Below are positions 38,685 through 48,344 of a DNA stretch of 64,000 nucleotides, piece by piece. The notes below the pieces were generated by a model. The model had not been told where the DNA came from and did not search any database. It saw only the letters and a program-made list of their open reading frames with translations. Both the position numbers and the translations under genes were made by a program. Within the stretch, counting starts at the first letter, position 1. The number at the start of each line of letters is the position of its first letter. The stretch is from Enterobacter bugandensis. GTDB taxonomy: Bacteria > Pseudomonadota > Gammaproteobacteria > Enterobacterales > Enterobacteriaceae. Where the stretch lies: assembly GCF_900324475.1 (NCBI RefSeq), contig NZ_LT992502.1:3224001-3288000 (forward strand), written 5' to 3'.

Positions 38685-40313
38685 ATGACAATTCACGATC
38701 CACGCTACAGCGATGTGATTATCATTGGCGGTGGCGCAACCGGCGCCGGCATCGCACGCGACTGCGCCCTCCGCGGCTTAAGCGTCACGCTTCTGGAGCG
38801 CCACGATATCGCCACCGGCGCGACGGGACGTAACCACGGCCTGCTGCACAGCGGCGCGCGGTATGCGGTCACCGACGGTGAATCCGCGCGCGAATGTATC
38901 GCTGAAAACCAGATCCTCAAGCGTATCGCCCGACACTGCATAGAGCCGACCGACGGCCTCTTTATTACCCTTCCCGAAGATGACCTCGCCTTTCAGTCAA
39001 CCTTTATAACCGCCTGTACTGTAGCAGGTATTCAGGCGGAGGCCATGGATCCGGCGCTGGCCCGGCGGCTGGAGCCGTCGGTGAACCCGGCGCTGATCGG
39101 CGCGGTGAAGGTACCTGACGGCACCGTCGATCCGTTCCGCCTGACCGCCGCCAACATGCTGGACGCCCGCGAGCATGGCGCGCGCATTCTGACCGGACAT
39201 GAAGTGACCGGGCTTATCCGCGAGGGTCATCGCATCTGCGGCGTGCGGGTGTTTGATACGCAGTATAACGAGCACAGCGAGCTGCACGCCGCCGTGGTGG
39301 TCAACGCGGCGGGGATCTGGGGCCAGCGCATCGCGGAATACGCCGATTTATCCATCCGCATGTTCCCGGCCAAAGGTTCGCTGCTGATCCTTGACCACCG
39401 CATCAATAACCACGTCATCAACCGCTGCCGCAAACCGTCTGACGCCGACATTCTGGTGCCGGGCGACACCATTTCGCTCATCGGTACGACGTCAACGCAC
39501 GTTGACTACAGCGACATTGACGTCAACCGGGTCACCGCCGAAGAAGTGGATATTCTGCTGCGCGAAGGGGAAAAGCTGGCGCCGGTGATGGCGCAGACGC
39601 GTATTCTGCGCGCCTACGCGGGCGTGCGTCCCCTTGTCGCCAGCGATAACGATCCGAGCGGACGTAACGTCAGCCGGGGCATCGTGCTGCTCGATCACGC
39701 CGAGCGCGACGGCATGGACGGGTTTATCACCATTACCGGCGGCAAGCTGATGACCTACCGGCTGATGGCCGAGTGGGCGACCGATGCCGTCTGCCGCAAG
39801 CTCGGAAATACCGAACCGTGCGTTACCGCAGAACAGCCGCTGCCGGGATCGCGCCAGTCTACCGAAAAAACGCTGCAAAAAATCATCTCCCTGCCCGCGC
39901 CGCTGCGCGGTTCGGCCATCTACCGCCACGGCGACAGAACGCCGCAGTGGCTCGGTGAAGGACGACTGAGCCGCAGCCTGGTGTGCGAGTGCGAAGCCGT
40001 TACCGCAGGCGAAGTGCAGTACGCGGTAGAGAACCTGACGGTCAACAGCCTGTTGGATCTCCGCCGCCGCACCCGCGTCGGAATGGGGACCTGTCAGGGC
40101 GAACTGTGCGCCTGTCGTGCCGCCGGGCTGCTACAGCGTTTTCATACCACCACCGCCACCCAGTCGCTCGATCAGCTCAGCGCGTTTCTGAACGAGCGCT
40201 GGAAAGGCATTCAGCCTGTCGCCTGGGGCGATGCCCTGCGCGAAAGCGAATTTACCCGCTGGGTCTATCAGGGGCTTTGCGGCCTGGAGAAGGAGCAACA
40301 CGATGAAATTTGA
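38685..40313 (+). CDS. glpA: GlpA, anaerobic glycerol-3-phosphate dehydrogenase subunit A
   Basis: FAD-containing catalytic subunit that oxidises glycerol-3-phosphate to dihydroxyacetone phosphate during anaerobic growth. The ATG at 38685 follows AGGAAAGG and gives [16 protein letters not shown] and 542 residues, equal to E. coli. The FAD motif [16 protein letters not shown] is near residue 12. The C-terminal BFD-like domain has cysteines in [13 protein letters not shown] and [13 protein letters not shown], which probably bind a [2Fe-2S] cluster. Its 3' end overlaps glpB by 11 bases. Confidence 0.97.
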   Translation: MTIHDPRYSDVIIIGGGATGAGIARDCALRGLSVTLLERHDIATGATGRNHGLLHSGARYAVTDGESARECIAENQILKRIARHCIEPTDGLFITLPEDDLAFQSTFITACTVAGIQAEAMDPALARRLEPSVNPALIGAVKVPDGTVDPFRLTAANMLDAREHGARILTGHEVTGLIREGHRICGVRVFDTQYNEHSELHAAVVVNAAGIWGQRIAEYADLSIRMFPAKGSLLILDHRINNHVINRCRKPSDADILVPGDTISLIGTTSTHVDYSDIDVNRVTAEEVDILLREGEKLAPVMAQTRILRAYAGVRPLVASDNDPSGRNVSRGIVLLDHAERDGMDGFITITGGKLMTYRLMAEWATDAVCRKLGNTEPCVTAEQPLPGSRQSTEKTLQKIISLPAPLRGSAIYRHGDRTPQWLGEGRLSRSLVCECEAVTAGEVQYAVENLTVNSLLDLRRRTRVGMGTCQGELCACRAAGLLQRFHTTTATQSLDQLSAFLNERWKGIQPVAWGDALRESEFTRWVYQGLCGLEKEQHDEI

Positions 40314-41520
40314 TACCGTAATCGTCGGCGGCGGGCTGGCAGGCTTGCTCTGCGGCATCAAACTCACGAAGCAGGGGCTTCGCTGCGCCATTATCACCCG
40401 CGGCCAGAGCGCCCTGCACTTCTCGTCGGGATCGCTGGATCTGGTGGACGAAGCGTACCGCGACAGGCTGCCGCCGGAGCACCCCTATCACCTGGTTGGC
40501 GCGCAGCATATTGACCGCTTTGCGCTGGAAGCCGAAGCGCTGCTGGCGGGCTGCGGCGCGCGTCTGAAGGGAAGCGCCAGGCAAAATCACCAGCGCATCA
40601 CGCCGCTCGGCACCCTGCGCTCCGCGTGGCTCAGCCCGGAGGAAGTCCCCGTGGCCCCCGTCAGCGCGGGACGAGTGCGGGTGGTGGGTATTAGCGGCTT
40701 TCTGGATTTTCAACCCCATCTCGCGGCGGCCTCGCTCTGTCGCCAGGGCATCAACGCCGACACGGCAGAAATAGAGCTGCCCGAGCTGGATGTCCTGCGC
40801 GATAACCCGAGCGAGTTTCGCGCGGTGAATATCGCCCGTTTTCTGGATAACGAGGACAAATGGCCGCTGCTGTATGACGCGCTCAGGCCGCTCGGTGAAA
40901 CCTGCGAAGCCCTGTTAATGCCCGCCTGCTTTGGTTTAAACGACAACCGGCTCTGGCGCTGGCTCTCGGATCGTCTGCCCTGCACGCTCGGTTTACTGCC
41001 GACGCTTCCCCCTTCCGTACCCGGCATTCGTCTGCACACCCAGCTTCAGCGCCAGTTTGTTGCGCAGGGCGGCGTATGGATGGCGGGTGACGAGGTGAAA
41101 AAAATCACCCTGACCGACGGCGCGGTGAGCGAAATCTGGACGCGCAACCACGAGGATATTCCGCTTCGCGCCCGCTATACGGTGCTGGCGAGCGGGAGCT
41201 TCTTCAGCAACGGGCTGCTGAGCAGCCGGGAGGGCATCCGGGAAGCGATTATGGGGCTGGATGTGCGGCAAACCGCTTCCCGCGCGGACTGGTATCAGTG
41301 TGATTTCTTCACGCCGCAGCCCTGGCAGCAGTTTGGCGTAATTGTCGATAACCGGCTACATCCGCAGCTTTCCGGTATGCCCGTCGGTAATCTTTTTGCC
41401 ATCGGCTCGCTGCTGGGCGGATACGATCCGATCCCCCAGGGATGCGGCGGCGGGGTTTGCGCCGTCACGGCGCTGTATGTAGCCGAGCAGATTATCCAGC
41501 GCGTGGAGGCTGAACAATGA
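40303..41520 (+). CDS. glpB: GlpB, anaerobic glycerol-3-phosphate dehydrogenase subunit B
   Basis: FMN-binding subunit that pairs with GlpA and links it to the membrane subunit GlpC. The ATG at 40303 gives [20 protein letters not shown], with the dinucleotide motif at the N terminus, and 405 residues (E. coli 419). The C-terminal [19 protein letters not shown] is characteristic. It overlaps glpA by 11 bases and glpC by 4 (ATGA), a translationally coupled arrangement. Confidence 0.96.
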   Translation: MKFDTVIVGGGLAGLLCGIKLTKQGLRCAIITRGQSALHFSSGSLDLVDEAYRDRLPPEHPYHLVGAQHIDRFALEAEALLAGCGARLKGSARQNHQRITPLGTLRSAWLSPEEVPVAPVSAGRVRVVGISGFLDFQPHLAAASLCRQGINADTAEIELPELDVLRDNPSEFRAVNIARFLDNEDKWPLLYDALRPLGETCEALLMPACFGLNDNRLWRWLSDRLPCTLGLLPTLPPSVPGIRLHTQLQRQFVAQGGVWMAGDEVKKITLTDGAVSEIWTRNHEDIPLRARYTVLASGSFFSNGLLSSREGIREAIMGLDVRQTASRADWYQCDFFTPQPWQQFGVIVDNRLHPQLSGMPVGNLFAIGSLLGGYDPIPQGCGGGVCAVTALYVAEQIIQRVEAEQ

Positions 41521-42707
41521 ACGATACCCGTTTCGAAAGCTGCATTAAATGCACGGTCTGTACCACCGTCTGCCCGGTCAGCGGCGTAAACCCGCGCTAC
41601 CCTGGGCCAAAGCAAGCCGGGCCGGACGGCGAGCGCCTGCGCCTGAAGGACGGCAGGCTGTACGACGAGGCGCTGAAATACTGCATCAACTGCAAGCGCT
41701 GCGAGGTCGCCTGCCCGTCGGACGTGAAAATCGGCGACATCATCCAGCGCGCCCGGGCGCGCTACAGCACGCAAAAGCCGACACTGCGCGATGCGATCCT
41801 GAGCCATACCGATCTGATGGGCAGCGTCTCCACGCCGTTTGCCCCGCTGGTGAATGCCGCAACCTCACTCAAGCCGGTGCGTCAGCTGCTGGATGCCACG
41901 CTTAAAATAGACCATCACCGCAGCCTGCCAAAATATTCTCACGGCACCTTCCGTCGCTGGTATAAAACCGTCGCGGAGCAGCAGGCGCAGTACGACGATC
42001 GGGTAGCCTTTTTCCACGGCTGCTATGTGAACTACAACCACCCGCAGCTGGGAAAAGACCTGCTGAAGGTGCTGAACGCCATGGGAACCGGCGTACAGCT
42101 GCTTAGCAAAGAGAAGTGCTGCGGCGTGCCGCTGATTGCCAACGGGTTTACCGATAAAGCGCGCAGGCAGGCCAAAAGCAACGTCACCTCCCTGCGCGAA
42201 GCGATTGTCGATAAAGGCATGCCGGTGCTGGCGACGTCGTCCACCTGCACCTTCACCCTGCGCGATGAGTATCCGCACCTGCTGGACGTGGATAACGCCG
42301 GACTGCGCGAGCACATCGAGCTGGCGACGCGCTTCCTCTGGCGCAAGCTGGACAGCGGACAGACGTTGCCGCTGGGAACATTGCCGCTGAAGGTGGTCTA
42401 TCACACCCCGTGTCATATGGAGAAAATGGGCTGGTCGCTCTATACGCTGGAGCTGCTGCGGTTAATTCCGGGGCTGGAGCTGACGGTGCTGGATTCGCGC
42501 TGCTGCGGCATCGCAGGCACCTACGGCTTTAAGCGTGAAAACTACGAAACCTCGCAGGCAATTGGTGCCCCGCTGTTCCGCCAGATTGAAGAGAGCGGCG
42601 CGGATATCGTGGTGACGGACTGCGAAACCTGTAAATGGCAGATTGAGATGTCCACCAGCAAGCGCTGCGAACATCCGATTACCCTGCTGGCGAAAGCGCT
42701 GGGCTGA
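41517..42707 (+). CDS. glpC: GlpC, anaerobic glycerol-3-phosphate dehydrogenase subunit C
   Basis: Membrane-anchoring iron-sulfur subunit that passes electrons from GlpAB to menaquinone or fumarate reductase pathways. Two [4Fe-4S] motifs lie at the N terminus: [12 protein letters not shown] (about 9-20) and [12 protein letters not shown] (about 57-68). Two CCG domains follow (EKCCGVP and SRCCGIAG), typical of heterodisulfide-reductase-like quinone-interacting subunits. It has 396 residues, equal to E. coli. It is the last gene of glpABC and is followed by a hairpin. Confidence 0.97.
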   Translation: MNDTRFESCIKCTVCTTVCPVSGVNPRYPGPKQAGPDGERLRLKDGRLYDEALKYCINCKRCEVACPSDVKIGDIIQRARARYSTQKPTLRDAILSHTDLMGSVSTPFAPLVNAATSLKPVRQLLDATLKIDHHRSLPKYSHGTFRRWYKTVAEQQAQYDDRVAFFHGCYVNYNHPQLGKDLLKVLNAMGTGVQLLSKEKCCGVPLIANGFTDKARRQAKSNVTSLREAIVDKGMPVLATSSTCTFTLRDEYPHLLDVDNAGLREHIELATRFLWRKLDSGQTLPLGTLPLKVVYHTPCHMEKMGWSLYTLELLRLIPGLELTVLDSRCCGIAGTYGFKRENYETSQAIGAPLFRQIEESGADIVVTDCETCKWQIEMSTSKRCEHPITLLAKALG

Positions 42708-42712
42708 ACGTT

Positions 42713-42733
42713 GCCGGGGCGAAAGGCCCCGGC
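42713..42733 (+). terminator. Hairpin after glpC
   Basis: GCCGGGGC / GCCCCGGC stem with a GAAAG loop lies 5 bases past the glpC stop. The T run after it is weak, so termination here may be partial or need Rho. It also lies just past the convergent yfaY stop. Confidence 0.6.
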
Positions 42734-42740
42734 ACAGGCA

Positions 42741-43940
42741 TTACTCAACGAACAGCGACTCGACAACGTTAATCCAGCCGTGCTCGCTGGCGACCTCTTT
42801 GCCGTTGAGCCAGCGGCGCAGCATATTCAGCGCCATCATGGCGCACACCTCCTGACGCACCGCCAGGCTGTGGCGGGTGATGCTCATTTTTACCCGCAGC
42901 GCCCAGGTGCCTTCCGGCGTCGCCAGCGCGAAGTTGAGGTAATCCTCATCCAGCCCGCCGACAAACAGCGCCAGACCGGCAAAATGCTTCACCCTTCTTT
43001 CGGAAGCCCAGCGGGCGGTTTGCGCCAGGGTCTCCTGCTGAAACGGCACCACTTCGCTGGCGAGCAGCGGCGCGTTGACGCGCGACAATTGCAGCGCCAG
43101 CAGGCCACCGGTGAACTGCTCGCTTAAGGTCACGCTGAGCTGGCGAGTCTGCAGATGTTTTGCAATCTGCTCTGGCAACCCTTCCGTCCCTTCAAAAATC
43201 AGGCTTTCGCCCGCCACGCGCTGCACCTCAGGCCACAGGGCCAGCATCGCCTCTTTCTGCGTGGCCGGTCCTGTTAATTTGAGTTCAATGATCGGCATAG
43301 AGGAGCGATAGCCCATGGAGACGCCCGGCGGCAGCGGAAGGTGGTCAAGGCTCTGGGCCAGATCGCTTTCCGAGCGGCCAAAGGTGGTCAGGCGCAGGCA
43401 CAGCGGAGGTTCAGGCAGAGTAAAACTCTGGCGAAGGCGCGGCAGGATTTGCTGCTCGACCATTACCTTAAATTCGGAGGGCACGCCCGGCGTGAAGAAC
43501 ATCAGGCAGCGGTTCAGCTGCATGGCAAACCCGCATGCGGTACCGACCGGGTTATCAACCAGCTCGGCGCTGGCGGGAATTTCAGCCTGTTTACGGTTGC
43601 TGGGGGCCATGACGCGGCCACGTTCGGTGAAAAAGCGCTCCATCTGCGAAAGCCACGCCTCGTGCAGCATCAGCCCTTCGCCTTTTGCGGTCGCGGCGGC
43701 CAGCGCGCTGAGATCGTCACCGGTGGGGCCGAGCCCGCCGTTCACAATCAGCACGTCGCACTGTTCACTGCGCTCGCGCAGAACAGCGACCAGTGACTCC
43801 AGATTGTCGCCCACGGTATTGCGGCGCGTTAACGGTAATCCTTGCTCAAAGAAAAGATCGGCAAGCCAGGCAGCATTGGTATCAATAATCTGTCCGTGCA
43901 GCACTTCGTCGCCGGTGGATAACATCTCCACGTTAATCAT
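42741..43940 (-). CDS. yfaY: YfaY, CinA-like protein with degenerate amidase site
   Basis: Member of the CinA family (competence/damage-inducible). An N-terminal MoCF-type domain (about residues 1-170, with MINVEMLSTGDEVLHGQIID and GGLGPTGDD) is followed by a C-terminal CinA domain (from about 245). In active nicotinamide-nucleotide amidases the C-terminal motif reads ESCTGG; here it is LSEQFTGGLLA, so the catalytic serine is missing. This agrees with reports that YfaY lacks that amidase activity in E. coli. It has 399 residues (E. coli 400). Function otherwise unknown. It converges on glpC. Confidence 0.9.
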   Translation of the reverse strand: MINVEMLSTGDEVLHGQIIDTNAAWLADLFFEQGLPLTRRNTVGDNLESLVAVLRERSEQCDVLIVNGGLGPTGDDLSALAAATAKGEGLMLHEAWLSQMERFFTERGRVMAPSNRKQAEIPASAELVDNPVGTACGFAMQLNRCLMFFTPGVPSEFKVMVEQQILPRLRQSFTLPEPPLCLRLTTFGRSESDLAQSLDHLPLPPGVSMGYRSSMPIIELKLTGPATQKEAMLALWPEVQRVAGESLIFEGTEGLPEQIAKHLQTRQLSVTLSEQFTGGLLALQLSRVNAPLLASEVVPFQQETLAQTARWASERRVKHFAGLALFVGGLDEDYLNFALATPEGTWALRVKMSITRHSLAVRQEVCAMMALNMLRRWLNGKEVASEHGWINVVESLFVE

Positions 43941-44033
43941 TGTGTTCTCCCGCTTATTTGGTCAAAACACTATAGCGCAAACGCGGGGTGGAGATGAGAG
44001 AAACTGGCGCGACGGAACGCCGCGCCGGAACGA

Positions 44034-44573
44034 TTAGAAGCCTGCGCTCACGCCCACGTACGGGCCGTCAGCCAGCGCGTTATCGCGGTTGCCGTCTTTA
44101 CCGGCCAGATTCAGATAACGGTAGCCCGCTTCGATGGTAATCGGACGCATGATGGTCCAGCGCGCGCCGACGTTGGCTTCTTCATAGCTGTCGATGCCGC
44201 TGGAGAGGGAATCCGGAGAGTAGTAGTACTCGCCAAACAGGCCGAAGCTGTCGCCAATTTTCCACTGCAGACCGCCGCCCACAGCCGCCGCATACCCTTC
44301 ATCACCGTCATTTGGGTTGGTGTAGATACCTTTACCGCCAACGGTGGCCAGGAATGGGCCAAGAGGAATATTCAGACCGAGGCCGAGGCTTGCCGCGTCG
44401 CCGTCGTCATCGTTGTGCGTCCAGCCGCCGGTCATTGCCAGACCGGAGGTGTCAGTACCCATGCCAAAACCGAGGTGGGTATAGTCCTGACCCGCCGAAC
44501 CATTAATGCTAATGGCGTTAGCCGCCGCAGATACAACCATCAGGCCGAGGCCCAGTAATGCCACTTTTTTCAT
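44034..44573 (-). CDS. yfaZ: YfaZ family outer-membrane protein
   Basis: Putative outer-membrane beta-barrel of 179 residues (E. coli 180). The signal peptide is residues 1-19 (MKKVALLGLGLMVVSAAAN, cleavage after ANA). The mature part alternates short beta segments with turns (GMGTDTSGLAMTGGWTHNDD, GLFGEYYYSPDSLSSG) and ends in Phe (VGVSAGF), as barrel proteins do. The function is unknown, and no partner gene is adjacent other than yfaY. Confidence 0.9.
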   Translation of the reverse strand: MKKVALLGLGLMVVSAAANAISINGSAGQDYTHLGFGMGTDTSGLAMTGGWTHNDDDGDAASLGLGLNIPLGPFLATVGGKGIYTNPNDGDEGYAAAVGGGLQWKIGDSFGLFGEYYYSPDSLSSGIDSYEEANVGARWTIMRPITIEAGYRYLNLAGKDGNRDNALADGPYVGVSAGF

Positions 44574-44701
44574 TATCGCGATCCTGCATAATTATAGAGA
44601 AGTCCCCAAAACCGCGAGATTTTAACCTGAGTCTGCGGGGGATCAAGCACTCTGCGTGCGGCGGACAGGAAGATTGTAACGATTTGAAACCCCCGGCTTT
44701 T

Positions 44702-46111
44702 TTACGTAAGCAGCAGAAAGCGCATTTTGACGCAAAGGCCACCCAGCGTTTCGCTGCGAGTGAGCTGCAAATGGCTGCGGTGCAGCCGGGCGATATCCCC
44801 CGCCAGCGCCAGCCCGATCCCGGAACCGGCGGCGTTCCCGACGTTGTCCAGACGGTGGAAAGGCTGCATCGCCTGGTAGATCTGCTCCTCTTCAATGCCG
44901 GGGCCGCTGTCCTCAACGCTCAGCTCAACGGCGCCGCCATCCACGCGCAGGAATACGGTCACGGTCCCGCCTGCAGGCGTATATTTAATCGCGTTCTCCA
45001 GCAGGTTGGCGCACAGCTCGCCCAGCAGAACGTCATCGCCTTCGATCGTGACCGGCTGCTGTACACCGTCATATCCTAAATCGATCGCCTTGCTCCGCGC
45101 CTGCGCCAGCCGGGAAAAGCAGCAGTTCTGCACCACCTGAACCAGATCCACAGGCGTAAAATGACGATCCCCCTGCTCTTTTCCCTTCACCGCTGAAAGC
45201 TGCAGCAGCCGCTCGGTGAGCACGATAGTGTCGTCCAGGGTGACATTCATTGCCCGCAGGCTCTCCTGCCACAGGGCGGGATCCTGACGCGCGAGGGCGA
45301 CGGAGACCTGGGTTTTAAGCACCGCCAGCGGCGTTTTCAGCTGGTGCGACGCATCCGCGTTAAAGCGTTCCTGACGCGAAAGCACGCCGCGCAGCCGGTC
45401 GATATAGCGGTTAAAGGCGACTATTAGCAGCCGGGTCTCGGACCAGGGCAGCAGCTCCGGCAGCGGTGCGAGCAGGCCCGGCTCGCGCCGCACCATCAGT
45501 GACGAAAGCTGGCGCATTGGGCGCAGCACGCGGCGCAGCAGCCATGCGGTCAGCACCAGCGTCAGCAGCACCAGCAGCCCCTGTGAAACCCAGGATGAAA
45601 AGAGCAGCTGGCTGGCGAGATAGCGGCGGGACTGGAGCGTCTCGGCGACGTAAATCTCCGCCATGCCAAAAACATTATCTTCATTTACGGGCTGCAGCAG
45701 GCGCGCCACCCGAATCGCCTGGCCGCGATATTCGGTGTGGTAAAACCAGGCCAGCGCCGGATAGAGCGTGGTGCGCGACGTCGCAGGCGGCATCTTCGGC
45801 AGATCGTCATAGCCGGAGATCACCCGTCCGTCGGGGTCTACCACCTTATAGTAGAGCCGGTCGTTCATGTTGAGCTCAAAGCTGTCGAGCACCACCCAGG
45901 GCACGTCGACCGCCAACCTGCTGTTGCGCACCTCCAGCCGCTCGGAGATGGTGCGGGCAGAGGATAACAGCGTGCGATCGTAGGCCTGCGTGGCCGCCTG
46001 CAGCGCGCTAACGTAGCTGTTAAAGGCCGACAATCCCCACAGCAGCAGCAGCGGTAGACCCAGGAAAAGCAACAGCTGCAGATAGAGCGACTGCGGCTTA
46101 ACCCACCTCAT
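44702..46111 (-). CDS. tctE: TctE, sensor histidine kinase for tricarboxylates
   Basis: Inner-membrane sensor of the TctD/TctE two-component pair that controls tricarboxylate transport. The ATG at 46111 gives MRWVKPQSLYLQLLLFLGLP and 469 residues; it overlaps the tctD stop by 14 bases. There are two membrane segments (about residues 10-32 and 165-187) with a periplasmic sensor domain between them. The H-box is ASHQLKTPLAVLKTQVS near 247, and the ATPase motifs are ENAIKYTP, VEDSGPGIEEE and GSGIGLALAGDIARL. Transcribed with tctD, opposite to tctCBA. Confidence 0.88.
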   Translation of the reverse strand: MRWVKPQSLYLQLLLFLGLPLLLLWGLSAFNSYVSALQAATQAYDRTLLSSARTISERLEVRNSRLAVDVPWVVLDSFELNMNDRLYYKVVDPDGRVISGYDDLPKMPPATSRTTLYPALAWFYHTEYRGQAIRVARLLQPVNEDNVFGMAEIYVAETLQSRRYLASQLLFSSWVSQGLLVLLTLVLTAWLLRRVLRPMRQLSSLMVRREPGLLAPLPELLPWSETRLLIVAFNRYIDRLRGVLSRQERFNADASHQLKTPLAVLKTQVSVALARQDPALWQESLRAMNVTLDDTIVLTERLLQLSAVKGKEQGDRHFTPVDLVQVVQNCCFSRLAQARSKAIDLGYDGVQQPVTIEGDDVLLGELCANLLENAIKYTPAGGTVTVFLRVDGGAVELSVEDSGPGIEEEQIYQAMQPFHRLDNVGNAAGSGIGLALAGDIARLHRSHLQLTRSETLGGLCVKMRFLLLT

Positions 46112-46772
46112 CGCCGCACTCCAGCACGTACCCAAGCCCCCGAAGGGTGGTTATCCGCACGCCGCTGCCGGTCAGCTTCTTACGCAGCCGGTGAATATAG
46201 AGATCGATGCTTTCAGGGCTGACGTCGTCGTTCAGGCTGAACACCTGGTCGAAAAGCTGCTGTCGTGAAACCGGACGGGTCCGGCGGTGCATCAGCACTT
46301 TCAGCAGGGAGAGCTCCCGCGGCGTCAGGGAAAGCGGTTCATCGCGCAGCAGGAAAAAGCCCTCGTCGTCATACTCCAGCTCCCCAAGGCGCTGACGCTC
46401 CTGCGTTCGACCCTCGCTTCGGCGCAACAGGGCGCGCAAACGCGCGTCAAGCTCCTCCAGCTCAAACGGTTTTGGCAGATAGTCATCTGCCCCGGCGTTC
46501 AGTCCCTTCACCCGATCCGCCACGTTGCTGCGGGCGGTAAGAAACAGCACCGGCAGCGTCTGCCCTCGTTTTCTGAGGCGGTGGACCACTTCCAGACCGT
46601 CAAAACCGGGCATGCCGATGTCCAGAATAGCAACCGCGTAGTTTTCACCCTGCAGCAGATGGTCGGCGGCACGTCCGTCGGAGACGCAGTCCACGGCAAA
46701 GCCTTCCTGCACCAGCGCTTTCTCCAGCCAGTGAGCCAGCTCACGATTATCTTCTGCGAGTAAGAGACGCAT
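46098..46772 (-). CDS. tctD: TctD, OmpR-family response regulator for tricarboxylate transport
   Basis: Transcriptional regulator of 224 residues. The receiver domain has Asp8/Asn9 in LLAEDNREL, phospho-Asp51 in VAILDIGMPGFDG, and Lys in LPKPFELEELDAR. The C-terminal winged helix (about 125-220) carries LTPRELSLLKVLMHRRTRPVSR. It is the first gene of tctDE and divergent from tctC with 137 bases between, so it probably activates tctCBA from that region. The orthologous pair is known in Salmonella; K-12 lacks the tct locus. Confidence 0.9.
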   Translation of the reverse strand: MRLLLAEDNRELAHWLEKALVQEGFAVDCVSDGRAADHLLQGENYAVAILDIGMPGFDGLEVVHRLRKRGQTLPVLFLTARSNVADRVKGLNAGADDYLPKPFELEELDARLRALLRRSEGRTQERQRLGELEYDDEGFFLLRDEPLSLTPRELSLLKVLMHRRTRPVSRQQLFDQVFSLNDDVSPESIDLYIHRLRKKLTGSGVRITTLRGLGYVLECGDEVG

Positions 46773-46909
46773 GTCACATCCTGTAAAGTTGGTGTCCCGT
46801 TGAAAGGGAAATGAAAGGTTATTGTTTTAACAATCACGCAACGGAACCGCTACAAGGTGGTTCACATAATCAGAAAAAAAGACCCGTACCCCCGGCGTGA
46901 GGATAAACG
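46773..46909. promoter_or_regulatory. tctD / tctC divergent promoter region
   Basis: A 137-base spacer between two divergent units. It is AT-rich near 46818-46845 (ATTGTTTTAACAATCACG) and should hold both promoters and the TctD binding sites. AACAATC and GATTGTT-type repeats are present around 46826-46838, but I cannot assign an operator with confidence. Confidence 0.45.
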
Positions 46910-47890
46910 ATGAAAAAACAATTACTTTCTACCCTTGCTGCAAGCGTATTGCTGTTAAGTACCTCTGTCGTTCAGGCCCAGGACGCTCCGTCCCGTACCG
47001 AATGTATCGCCCCGGCCAAACCGGGCGGCGGTTTCGATCTCACCTGCAAGCTTATTCAGGTCAGCCTGCTGGAGACGAAGGCCATTGAGAAACCGATGCG
47101 CGTCACCTACATGCCAGGCGGCGTGGGCGCGGTGGCCTATAACGCGATTGTCGCGCAACGTCCGGCGGAAGCGGGAACGGTGGTGGCCTTCTCCGGCGGC
47201 TCGCTGCTGAACCTGTCGCAGGGCAAGTTTGGCCGCTACGGTGTGGACGACGTGCGCTGGCTGGCGACCGTCGGCACCGACTACGGAATGATTGCCGTGC
47301 GTGCCGATTCCCCGTGGAAATCCCTGAAAGATCTGCTGACCGCTATGGAAAAAGATCCGAACAGCGTGGTGATCGGCGCAGGGGCGTCTATCGGCAGCCA
47401 GGACTGGATGAAAGCGGCCCTTCTCGCCCAGCAGGCGAAGGTTGACCCGCACAAGATGCGCTACGTGGCCTTTGAGGGCGGCGGCGAACCGGTCACGGCG
47501 CTGATGGGCAACCACGTTCAGGCCGTTTCCGGCGATCTCAGCGAGATGGTGCCGTACCTGAGCGGGGATAAAATCCGCGTGCTGGCGGTCTTCTCGGAAA
47601 ACCGTCTGCCGGGCCAGCTGGCGAACGTCCCGACCGCCAAAGAACAGGGTTATAACCTGGTCTGGCCGATCATCCGCGGCTTCTTCGTCGGGCCAAAAGT
47701 GACCGACGCCGAGTACCAGTGGTGGGTCGACGCGTTCAACAAGCTCCAGCAGACGGAAGAATTTAAGAAACAGCGCGATCTGCGCGGACTGTTTGAGTTC
47801 AACCTGACCGGTAAGCCACTGGATGAGTACGTCAAAAAACAGGTGAATGACTACCGCGAACAGGCGAAAGCCTTTGGCCTGGCGAAATAA
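46910..47890 (+). CDS. tctC: TctC, periplasmic tricarboxylate-binding protein
   Basis: Periplasmic substrate receptor of the tripartite tricarboxylate transporter (Bug family). The signal peptide is residues 1-23 (MKKQLLSTLAASVLLLSTSV, cleavage after VQA). The mature domain contains IAPAKPGGGFDLTCKL, which resembles the Bug-family ligand loop, and YMPGGVGAVAYNAI. It has 326 residues (usual about 325). It is followed after 11 bases by tctB. Citrate, fluorocitrate and tricarballylate are known ligands of the Salmonella orthologue. Confidence 0.93.
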   Translation: MKKQLLSTLAASVLLLSTSVVQAQDAPSRTECIAPAKPGGGFDLTCKLIQVSLLETKAIEKPMRVTYMPGGVGAVAYNAIVAQRPAEAGTVVAFSGGSLLNLSQGKFGRYGVDDVRWLATVGTDYGMIAVRADSPWKSLKDLLTAMEKDPNSVVIGAGASIGSQDWMKAALLAQQAKVDPHKMRYVAFEGGGEPVTALMGNHVQAVSGDLSEMVPYLSGDKIRVLAVFSENRLPGQLANVPTAKEQGYNLVWPIIRGFFVGPKVTDAEYQWWVDAFNKLQQTEEFKKQRDLRGLFEFNLTGKPLDEYVKKQVNDYREQAKAFGLAK

Positions 47891-47901
47891 CCGGAGGCGC
47901 T

Positions 47902-48333
47902 ATGAGCGATCGTATTTTTGCCGGGATATGGCTGCTGCTCTGCGTTGGCGGGATGTTTGTCGCCTGGCAGATCCATAGCGAATACAGCTATGAACCCGTG
48001 GGACCCCGTCCCTTCCCGATGGGCATCGTCGGCCTGATGCTGCTCTGCTCGGTGGCGCTGCTGCTTCGCCACCCGGATACCGTCGAGTGGCCGCCGCGTC
48101 GCATTCTGCAGCGTCTGCTGGTGATGGTGATTGTCCTGCTGATGTATGCCTGGGGCTTTGAGTGGCTCGGCTTCCCGGTGGCGACCGCCATTCTGACGAT
48201 GGTCATCGGCATGCTGTTTAACGCCACCCTCCCCGCGGCGGGGATCTCAGGCGTGGTGATGGGGATTTTACTGTGGTACGCCTTTGACCGCCTGCTGGAC
48301 GTGACGTTACCGCTCGGCGCCTGGCTTAATTAA
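47902..48333 (+). CDS. tctB: TctB, small membrane subunit of tricarboxylate transporter
   Basis: Small inner-membrane subunit of 143 residues with four hydrophobic segments (about residues 5-21, 36-52, 70-90 and 95-135). The N terminus MSDRIFAGIWLLLCVGG and the segment GPRPFPMGIVGLMLL fit the TctB family. It has 11-base spacers on both sides in tctC-tctB-tctA, with CGGAGGC just before its ATG as ribosome-binding site. Confidence 0.9.
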   Translation: MSDRIFAGIWLLLCVGGMFVAWQIHSEYSYEPVGPRPFPMGIVGLMLLCSVALLLRHPDTVEWPPRRILQRLLVMVIVLLMYAWGFEWLGFPVATAILTMVIGMLFNATLPAAGISGVVMGILLWYAFDRLLDVTLPLGAWLN

Positions 48334-48344
48334 CGGAGCACGCT

